Shown here: positions 57,622-64,000 of the stretch, one piece after another
Layout of the letters: each line of letters begins with the position of its first letter
Position numbering within the stretch: the first letter of the stretch is position 1
Source of the DNA: an uncultured Pelagibacteraceae bacterium
GTDB taxonomy: Bacteria > Pseudomonadota > Alphaproteobacteria > Pelagibacterales > Pelagibacteraceae
NCBI GenBank assembly: GCA_902592935.1
Contig: CACJGD010000001.1
Location: 1 to 64,000, forward strand
Length of the DNA stretch: 64,000 bases
Direction of reading: 5' to 3'
Notes under the pieces: generated by a model
Databases searched by the model: none
What the model was told of the DNA's origin: nothing
The model's input: only the letters and a program-made list of their open reading frames with translations
Made by a program: the position numbers and the translations under genes

Positions 57622-60600
57622 ACATCCTGAAGCGAAGTTACTTCTAATTTTTTTGTTTTTAGAGATCTAATTGCTTCCAAGCACGCTTGAGCTGTAGACA
57701 TATTAGTACAATAAGGAACTTTATTTTTAAGTGCCGCTCTTCTAATCGCTATAGCATCACTTACTCTATGCTCTCTGTTTCCACCACCCGTATTAATGAC
57801 GAGTGCAATTTTTTTTGAGTCCAAGACATCTACTATATGAGGAGATCCAGTGCTTACTTTATTTATAATTTTACATTTCATTCCATGTTTTCTAATATAT
57901 TCAGCAGTTCCTCTAGTTGCGCATAGTTTAAATCTAAGATTAAGAAGCTCTTTTGCTAAATCTATTCCTTCATCTTTGTGTGAGTCTTTTAAAGATATAA
58001 AAGCTAATCCTTGTTTTGGTAATGAGTTAGCTGCTGCGATCTGACTTTTAGCAAATGCCATTCCAAAGTTTTTATCAAATCCCATAACCTCGCCTGTTGA
58101 TTTCATTTCAGGTCCTAATAATAAATCACTGTTTGGAAATTTATTAAACGGGAATACAGCCTCTTTAACTGCGTACATACCTTTTGATTTATCTTTTAGA
58201 TTAAACCTAGATAACTTTTCACCGGCCATTACTCTTGATGCAATTTTAGCTAGAGGAAGACCTTTAGCTTTTGATACAAAAGGAACTGTTCGACTTGCTC
58301 TTGGATTAACTTCGATCACATAAATTTTATCTTTTTTAATTGCAAACTGTATATTCATGAAACCTTTGACGTTTAAAGCTATAGCAAGTTTTTTGGTTTG
58401 ATTTTCTATTTCTTTTAGAAGGTATGGTTTAATTGATACAGGGGGTAGGCTACATGCTGAGTCTCCTGAATGAATTCCAGCTTCTTCTATATGTTGCATA
58501 ATTCCTGCAACGTGAACTTGTTTTCCATCTGATATTGCATCCACATCTACTTCCATTGCATGATCGATAAATTTATCAATCAAAATTGAATTTTCTTCTG
58601 CAGCTTTAAATGCTTCTTCAACAAATTTTTTTAGCTGACTTTTTTCATGAACAATTTCCATTGCTCTTCCACCCAAAACATAAGAGGGCCTCACCATTAA
58701 TGGCAACCCTATTTTATCCGCAATTTTTATTGCCTGATTAAACGTCTTTGCAATTCCACTCTCTGCCTGTTTTAATTTTAATTTATTTAATAAATTTCTA
58801 AATCGGTCTCTATCTTCTGCTAAATCGATCGATGTATATTGTGTTCCTAAAATTGGAAGCTTGTTGTCATGTAAGAATTTAGCAAGTTTAATTGGTGTCT
58901 GACCACCAAACTGAGCTATCACACCTATTAGATTTCCTTTTTCTTGTTCTTTTTTAATTATATTAAAAACGTACTCTTCTTTTAAAGGTTCAAAGTATAA
59001 TCGATCACTTGTATCATAGTCTGTTGATACCGTTTCAGGGTTACAATTTATCATTATTGTTTCAAAACCAGCGTCTTTTAATGAAAAACTAGCCTGACAA
59101 CAGCAATAATCAAACTCAATTCCTTGGCCAATTCTATTTGGTCCTCCTCCAAGAATAATTATTTTTTTCTTATTAGATGGATCAGCTTCACAGTCAGAGT
59201 TAATTGAAAAATTTCTTTGATAAGTTGAGTACATATATGGAGTAAAAGATTTGAATTCAGCCGCACAAGTATCTACTTTTTTGTAAACCGGAAGTATTTT
59301 AAGTGCTGATCTTTTTCTTCTAACAACGTCTTCAGAAGTTTTAGTTAATTCTGAAAGTTTTTTATCTGAAAACCCTATTGATTTTATTCTATTAAATTCT
59401 ACAAAATCTCTGGGAAGTCCGTTGCTTTTAATCTGTTTTTCACAATCAACTATCTCTTTAATTTGATCTAAAAACCAAGGGTCAATTTTGGATAAATTAT
59501 ATATTTTCTTTAAGTCTATTTTTTTTCTAATTGCTTCAGCGACTAGTAATATCTTATTTGGAATAGTTTCTTTAAGCTTCTTTTCAATTTGTTTTTTATT
59601 TAAATTAAAAATTCTGTCTAAACCTGAAAAACCAGTTTCAAGAGATACTAGCGCCTTTTGCATAGACTCCTTAAAGTTTCTTCCAATAGCCATTGCTTCA
59701 CCCACTGATTTCATAGATGTTCCTAAAGTTACAGGAGAGGTTGAGAATTTTTCAAAAGTAAATCTTGGAATTTTTGTTACTACATAATCTATACTTGGCT
59801 CAAAAGATGCAGGTGTAACTTTAGTTATTTCATTTTTTAATTCATCCAGAGTATAACCAACTGCTAATTTTGCAGCCACTTTTGCAATTGGAAATCCAGT
59901 TGCTTTTGATGCAAGTGCTGATGATCTTGATACACGTGGATTCATTTCAATGATAACCATTCGACCATTTTTAGGATTGATAGCAAACTGAACATTTGAT
60001 CCTCCAGTTTCAACTCCAATTTTTCTTAAACATGCAATAGATGCATTTCTCATTACCTGGTACTCTTTATCAGTAAGAGTGAGAGCAGGGGCAATTGTGA
60101 CTGAGTCACCAGTATGAATTCCCATCGGATCTATATTTTCAATGGAGCAAATTATGATACAATTATCTTTCTTATCTCTTACAACCTCCATTTCAAATTC
60201 TTTCCAACCTTCCAAACATTCCTCAACAAGAACTTGACTTACAGGAGACTCATGCAATCCATTTTTAACAATCTTAAAATAATCTTTTTTAGTTTTAGCT
60301 ATTCCTCCACCGAGTCCACCAAGTGTAAATGCAGGTCTTATAATTGCAGGTAAACCAATTTTTTTTAGTACTTTTGATGCTTGGTTATTATTATTGACGA
60401 TTTCAGATTTTGGTAAATCTAAACCAATATCAATCATATTTTTTCTGAACTTTTTTCTATCTTCAGCGTTAGAAATTGCCTTTGAATTCGCTCCAATCAA
60501 TTCTATTTTGTGTTTTTTTAAAACTCCTTTTTTCTCAGCTTCCATTGCAATATTAAGAGCAGTTTGACCACCCATAGTAGGTAGAATTGCATCTGGTTTT

Positions 60601-60842
60601 TCCTTTTTGAGGATTTTTTCTAGTACACTTATTGTAATTGGCTCAATGTAAGTTTTATCTGCAACATCTGGATCTGTCATAATGGTTGCAGGATTTGAGT
60701 TTATTAAAACTACTTTATAACCTTCATCTTTCAAAGCTTTACAAGCTTGTGTACCTGAATAATCAAATTCACATGCTTGTCCTATAATTATTGGACCAGC
60801 ACCCACGACTAAAATTTTTTTAATATCTTTTCTTTTTGGCAT
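57618..60842 (-). CDS. carB: Carbamoyl-phosphate synthase large subunit
   Basis: Makes carbamoyl phosphate for arginine and pyrimidine synthesis, 1074 aa. Two homologous ATP-grasp halves are visible, each starting with a GAGP or GGGP loop ([20 protein letters not shown] at residue 10 and [19 protein letters not shown] near 565). Each carries a metal site such as [20 protein letters not shown] and [20 protein letters not shown]. The C-terminal MGS-like allosteric domain is present. It overlaps carA by 23 bp. Confidence 0.98.
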   Translation of the reverse strand: MPKRKDIKKILVVGAGPIIIGQACEFDYSGTQACKALKDEGYKVVLINSNPATIMTDPDVADKTYIEPITISVLEKILKKEKPDAILPTMGGQTALNIAMEAEKKGVLKKHKIELIGANSKAISNAEDRKKFRKNMIDIGLDLPKSEIVNNNNQASKVLKKIGLPAIIRPAFTLGGLGGGIAKTKKDYFKIVKNGLHESPVSQVLVEECLEGWKEFEMEVVRDKKDNCIIICSIENIDPMGIHTGDSVTIAPALTLTDKEYQVMRNASIACLRKIGVETGGSNVQFAINPKNGRMVIIEMNPRVSRSSALASKATGFPIAKVAAKLAVGYTLDELKNEITKVTPASFEPSIDYVVTKIPRFTFEKFSTSPVTLGTSMKSVGEAMAIGRNFKESMQKALVSLETGFSGLDRIFNLNKKQIEKKLKETIPNKILLVAEAIRKKIDLKKIYNLSKIDPWFLDQIKEIVDCEKQIKSNGLPRDFVEFNRIKSIGFSDKKLSELTKTSEDVVRRKRSALKILPVYKKVDTCAAEFKSFTPYMYSTYQRNFSINSDCEADPSNKKKIIILGGGPNRIGQGIEFDYCCCQASFSLKDAGFETIMINCNPETVSTDYDTSDRLYFEPLKEEYVFNIIKKEQEKGNLIGVIAQFGGQTPIKLAKFLHDNKLPILGTQYTSIDLAEDRDRFRNLLNKLKLKQAESGIAKTFNQAIKIADKIGLPLMVRPSYVLGGRAMEIVHEKSQLKKFVEEAFKAAEENSILIDKFIDHAMEVDVDAISDGKQVHVAGIMQHIEEAGIHSGDSACSLPPVSIKPYLLKEIENQTKKLAIALNVKGFMNIQFAIKKDKIYVIEVNPRASRTVPFVSKAKGLPLAKIASRVMAGEKLSRFNLKDKSKGMYAVKEAVFPFNKFPNSDLLLGPEMKSTGEVMGFDKNFGMAFAKSQIAAANSLPKQGLAFISLKDSHKDEGIDLAKELLNLRFKLCATRGTAEYIRKHGMKCKIINKVSTGSPHIVDVLDSKKIALVINTGGGNREHRVSDAIAIRRAALKNKVPYCTNMSTAQACLEAIRSLKTKKLEVTSLQDV

Positions 60843-62016
60843 TTTTTTTCATGTTGTTAATAAATTCTTGAAACAAATAAACACTATCTTGGGGTCCAGG
60901 ATTAGATTCTGGATGATATTGAACTGAAAATATTGGTTTATCTTTAAGCTTTATTCCTTCAATAGTATTATCAAAAAGAGATTTATGAGTTACTTTAATT
61001 TTTTTTGGTAAAGTTTCTTCAACTACTACAAACCCGTGATTTTGACTGGTAATTTCAACTTTGTCATGAACTAAATTTTTAACAGGATGGTTTGCACCTC
61101 TATGTCCCAACTTCATTTTTTTTGTTTTGCCGCCTAAAGCTAATGCCAAAATCTGATGACCTAAACAAATACCAAATATAGGTAAATTATTTTTTATAAG
61201 CTCATTAATTATTGCGATTGAATATTTTCCAGTTGCAGCTGGGTCTCCCGGTCCATTAGATAAAAAAATTCCATTTGGTTTCAAACTTAGTATTTTTTGT
61301 GCATTTGTTTTGCAAGAAACAACAGTAACCTTGCAGTTGAAGTCGGAGAAATATCTTAAGATATTTTTTTTTATTCCATAATCAACTGCAACTACATGAA
61401 ATAAATTTTTATTATTTTTTTTATACCCTGTCTCTTTTTTCCAGGTTTGAAGACCTCTCCAAGTATAATTTTTCTTAGTTGAAACTACTTGCGCAAGATC
61501 TAAATTTTTTAATCCACTCCATTTAATTGTGTTATTAGTTAGTTTACTAATATTAAATTTTCCATTTTTTGAATAAGATATTGTTCCCTTAGGTGCCCCT
61601 TTATCTCTTATAAAGTTTGTAAGGCCTCTGGTGTCTAAACCAGTAATTCCAACAATTTTATTTTTTTTAAGCCAAGCATCTAAATGTAGGAACGATCTGT
61701 AATTTGAGGGTGAAGTTATTTCAGAGTTAATTATCACTCCTCTTGCCCATATTTTATCAGACTCATGATCTTCTTTATTAGTTCCAACATTTCCGATGTG
61801 AGGAAAGGTAAAGTTGATAATTTGACCTGCATATGATGGATCAGAGATAATTTCTTGATACCCTGTTAAAGATGTATTAAAGCAAACTTCGCCTGTAGCT
61901 TCACCTTGGTATCCAATTCCAATTCCTCTAAATACCTTTTTATTTTCAAGAACTAAAACGCCTGTATTGATTTGGGATTTTGTTTTTGAGTTAGTTTTTT
62001 TTGCTTTTTTCTTCAA
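60820..62016 (-). CDS. carA: Carbamoyl-phosphate synthase small subunit (TTG start)
   Basis: Glutaminase subunit, 398 aa. The CPS small-chain domain has [15 protein letters not shown] and the C-terminal class I amidotransferase has the nucleophile in [15 protein letters not shown] and the His-Glu pair in [12 protein letters not shown]. No ATG precedes the conserved core, and a stop lies just upstream, so TTG at 62016 is the likely start. E. coli carA also starts at UUG. The first 17 residues are Lys-rich and unlike the family, so a later start is possible. Confidence 0.95.
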   Translation of the reverse strand: MKKKAKKTNSKTKSQINTGVLVLENKKVFRGIGIGYQGEATGEVCFNTSLTGYQEIISDPSYAGQIINFTFPHIGNVGTNKEDHESDKIWARGVIINSEITSPSNYRSFLHLDAWLKKNKIVGITGLDTRGLTNFIRDKGAPKGTISYSKNGKFNISKLTNNTIKWSGLKNLDLAQVVSTKKNYTWRGLQTWKKETGYKKNNKNLFHVVAVDYGIKKNILRYFSDFNCKVTVVSCKTNAQKILSLKPNGIFLSNGPGDPAATGKYSIAIINELIKNNLPIFGICLGHQILALALGGKTKKMKLGHRGANHPVKNLVHDKVEITSQNHGFVVVEETLPKKIKVTHKSLFDNTIEGIKLKDKPIFSVQYHPESNPGPQDSVYLFQEFINNMKKNAKKKRY

Positions 62017-62027
62017 TTACAACTCAT
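62013..62027 (-). other. Four-codon mini-ORF overlapping the carA start
   Basis: An ATG at 62027 is followed by AGT TGT AAT and TGA. The TGA shares two bases with the carA TTG start codon. The ATG sits in the centre of the 12-bp perfect palindrome AACTCATGAGTT (62021-62032). If translated it could couple ribosomes to the weak carA start; there is no experimental support. Confidence 0.35.
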
Positions 62028-62037
62028 GAGTTAAAGG

Positions 62038-62066
62038 TTAATACAATAATTGCTTTATTATCGCAA
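62038..62066 (-). promoter_or_regulatory. Putative carAB promoter
   Basis: Read on the minus strand, TTGCGA (62066-62061) and TATTAA (62043-62038) are separated by 17 bp, each matching consensus at four of six positions. Transcription would start close to 62031, at the palindrome that precedes carA, giving a very short leader. Confidence 0.35.
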
Positions 62067-62142
62067 CAGAGATGTAATATAAAAATGTAAAAAAACAATT
62101 TTTCTTTTGAAGAATTTTTTCTTTAAAGTAGATTAAAAAATT

Positions 62143-62604
62143 ATGTCATTAAAACAGACTATCGAAAACGAATATAAAAATGCTCTAAAATCTAAAGATA
62201 AAAAAAAAATATCAACCTATAGGTTAATATTATCCTCTATTAAGGATTTGGACATTGTTAACAGATCAGGCCCCAATAAAAAGGAAACCGATGACGAGGA
62301 TATTAAGAAACTTTTGAAAAAAATGGTTAAACAGCGAGCCGAATCGATCGATATTTATAAAAAAAATAATAGAACAGACCTTTTAGAGGTTGAGCAAAAT
62401 GAATATGATATTTTAACAAGTTTTTTACCAAAGCAACTTAGTGAAGAGGAAACTAAGAAAATTTGTGCAGATGTTATTTTGAAAATTGGAGCAAATTCAT
62501 TAAAAGATATGGGAAAAGTTATGGGTGAGCTCAAAAAAACTCATGCAGACGAAATCGATTTTTCTAAAGCAGGATCAATGATCAAAGAATTGTTGAATAA
62601 ATAA
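62143..62604 (+). CDS. GatB/YqeY domain protein
   Basis: Protein of 153 aa related to the tail domain of the amidotransferase GatB, as the free-standing YqeY family. Features are the N-terminal ENEYKNALKSKDKKKISTYR, the DDEDIKKLLKKMVKQRAESI region, and FLPKQLSEEETKKICADVI. Probably tRNA-related, function unproven. It lies directly before dnaG, as in many bacteria, and overlaps it by one base. The 126 bp upstream region is shared with divergent carA. Confidence 0.9.
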   Translation: MSLKQTIENEYKNALKSKDKKKISTYRLILSSIKDLDIVNRSGPNKKETDDEDIKKLLKKMVKQRAESIDIYKKNNRTDLLEVEQNEYDILTSFLPKQLSEEETKKICADVILKIGANSLKDMGKVMGELKKTHADEIDFSKAGSMIKELLNK

Positions 62605-64000
62605 TGAAATACCCAAAAGAGTATCTTGATGAAATTAAAAACAGGTTGAAAGTTTCAACGGTAGTATCAAAAACTGTTTCCTTAAAAAAAAGAGGTAAAG
62701 AATTTATAGGTTTGTCGCCTTTTAAAAATGAAAAAACACCTTCATTTACTGTGAATGATGAAAAAGAATTTTATCACTGTTTTGCAACCTCAGAACACGG
62801 CAATATTTTTGATTTTGTAATGAAAACTCAAAACTTAAAATTTGGAGAGGCAGTTAAATACCTGGCTCAATTGGCGGGCATGCAGCCGTATATGTTTTCA
62901 AAGCAAGATGAAGAAAGAGAAAAAAAATGGAATGAGTATAAATCTATTTTTAGTAATTATGTTAATTTTTATCATAATGAACTTTTAAAAAACGAAAACT
63001 ATTCAAATGCTAGAGATTATTTAAAAAACAGATCCCTGGGCAAAGATGAAGTAAAAAAATTTAAAATAGGATACATAGAAAAAAACTCGAATTTTCTTGA
63101 AAAATTAAAAAAAGATTACAGTGATCAAACTTTATTAGAAACAGGACTATTTTATTTTGATGAAAAAAAAAAAATTTATGTTGAAAGATTTAGAGGTCGA
63201 TTAATATTCCCAATAAACAATATTTCAGGTCAACCAATTGCTTTAGGCGGAAGAATTATTGAAAATTTAGATTATCTAGCCAAATATATAAATTCACCTG
63301 AAACAAATTTTTTTAAAAAAGGATCAAACTTATATAATTTGGATTTAGCAAGAAAACTTTCTAATAAAATAGATCATATTTATCTGGTAGAAGGATACAT
63401 GGATGTCGTAGGGCTGAGTAAAAATGGAATTGATAATGTAGTAGCAAATCTTGGTACGTCTTTAACAGACAAACAGATTTTAACTTTAAATCAATTTTTT
63501 GATGATATTATTATTTGTTTTGATGGTGATGAAAGTGGATATAAAGCTGCTGTAAGAGCAGCAGAAAATTCAATTAAGGAATTAAAACCGGAAAAACAAA
63601 TTTCTTTTTTGTTTTTGCCAGATAAGGAAGATCCAGATAGCTATGTAAACAATTACGGCAAAGCTAATTTTTTAAATTTCACAAAACAGAGTAAATTATC
63701 AATTCATCAATTTATTTTTAGTCATTATAAAAAACAAACTACTAATAACCCTTCATCTATGGCTATTTTTGAGAAAAAACTTAGAAATATTGCAAATACA
63801 ATTAAAGACGATTTTATAAAAAAATATGTCTTAGAATATTTTTTGGAAAAAATTGCTGAGCTAACCCCACATTCTAACCAAAATAAAAAAAGAATTTATT
63901 TAAAAAAAACAAAATCTTTAGAAAGTACAAAAAAACATTTTAAAGAAACACAGTCTTTTACTGGAGTTGAATTAAAAGAGTTTTCTCTATTATATTTGGT
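62604..64000 (+). CDS. dnaG: DNA primase (3' end outside window), degenerate zinc finger
   Basis: Synthesises RNA primers at the fork; 465 complete codons are visible and the frame is open at the window edge. The N-terminal CHC2 region aligns with family motifs (EFIGLSPFKNEKTPSF), but the ligands are Ser38, Lys41, Cys59 and Thr62 where C, H, C, C are usual. The TOPRIM domain is intact, with VEGYMDV (Glu263), CFDGDESGY and KEDPDSY. The C-terminal helicase-binding part begins but is truncated. rpoD would be expected next. Confidence 0.96.
   Translation, partial: MKYPKEYLDEIKNRLKVSTVVSKTVSLKKRGKEFIGLSPFKNEKTPSFTVNDEKEFYHCFATSEHGNIFDFVMKTQNLKFGEAVKYLAQLAGMQPYMFSKQDEEREKKWNEYKSIFSNYVNFYHNELLKNENYSNARDYLKNRSLGKDEVKKFKIGYIEKNSNFLEKLKKDYSDQTLLETGLFYFDEKKKIYVERFRGRLIFPINNISGQPIALGGRIIENLDYLAKYINSPETNFFKKGSNLYNLDLARKLSNKIDHIYLVEGYMDVVGLSKNGIDNVVANLGTSLTDKQILTLNQFFDDIIICFDGDESGYKAAVRAAENSIKELKPEKQISFLFLPDKEDPDSYVNNYGKANFLNFTKQSKLSIHQFIFSHYKKQTTNNPSSMAIFEKKLRNIANTIKDDFIKKYVLEYFLEKIAELTPHSNQNKKRIYLKKTKSLESTKKHFKETQSFTGVELKEFSLLYL

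Noticed and set aside
57618..60842. Internal duplication in carB as a recent repeat
   Set aside because: The two ATP-grasp halves are the ancient duplication found in all large subunits.
62033..62142. Riboswitch or structured RNA between carA and the YqeY-like gene
   Set aside because: The stretch is almost all A and T with no GC stems or conserved motif that I recognise; only a weak promoter was supportable.

Overview
The window is a gene-dense, very AT-rich piece of an alphaproteobacterial chromosome, and almost certainly comes from the SAR11 clade (Candidatus Pelagibacter or a close relative). Four things point there. Proteins are short and rich in Lys, Asn and Ile. Intergenic gaps are usually under 50 bp and often negative. 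The gene orders are alphaproteobacterial (split ATP synthase F0 operon, petABC beside trmL-hemF, lgt-midA-pgeF-prs-rplY-pth-ychF, a CcrM methyltransferase). A carotenoid/retinal cluster ending in a Blh-type dioxygenase sits in the middle. I see no insertion sequence, prophage, CRISPR array, rRNA or restriction system. This is core genome, and the only RNA gene found is one tRNA-Gln.

Layout. 1-4.5 kb: end of ubiA, a DUF2721 membrane protein, an HAD-pirin-quinone reductase operon, rsmE. 4.5-11.9 kb: aa3 cytochrome c oxidase operon (ctaC, ctaD, ctaB, a 41-codon membrane protein, ctaG, ctaE, SURF1) running into thrC and a peroxiredoxin. 11.9-24.5 kb: a long minus-strand block, in transcription order DUF721, DsbA-like, smc, atpI-B-E-F'-F, crtI-crtB-crtY-blh, ispH, thrB, rnhA. 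24.5-33 kb: mutY and an FAD monooxygenase; then ccrM, rnhB and a uracil-DNA glycosylase; then TPR protein, ispE, tRNA-Gln and cca. 33-37.5 kb: trmL-hemF-greA diverging from petABC (cytochrome bc1). 37.5-43.7 kb: lgt to ychF operon and ubiK. 43.7-52.8 kb: MarR/OmpR/histidine kinase operon, ilvE, and uvrB-SDR-folB-uvrC-pgsA. 52.8-64 kb: aspartate aminotransferase, an epimerase-like protein, trxB, an ELM1-like protein plus a 2OG-Fe(II) oxygenase, carAB, a YqeY-like protein and the start of dnaG.

The genes form one energy-conserving theme: bc1 complex, cytochrome oxidase with its assembly factors and haem genes, the membrane half of ATP synthase, and the enzymes that make retinal for a rhodopsin proton pump. 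The rhodopsin gene itself is not here. Around this lie DNA repair and cell-cycle genes.

The observations most worth a second look are: an SMC that appears to lack a hinge domain; three GANTC sites packed upstream of ccrM; a DnaG whose zinc finger has lost three of four ligands; a family-4-like uracil-DNA glycosylase without its iron-sulfur cysteines; retinal genes directly behind the F0 operon; all nine convergent gene pairs overlapping at their stop codons; and divergent genes whose start codons abut in CATATG. No gene longer than about 60 codons is left wholly unexplained, and no intergenic stretch reaches 300 bases.
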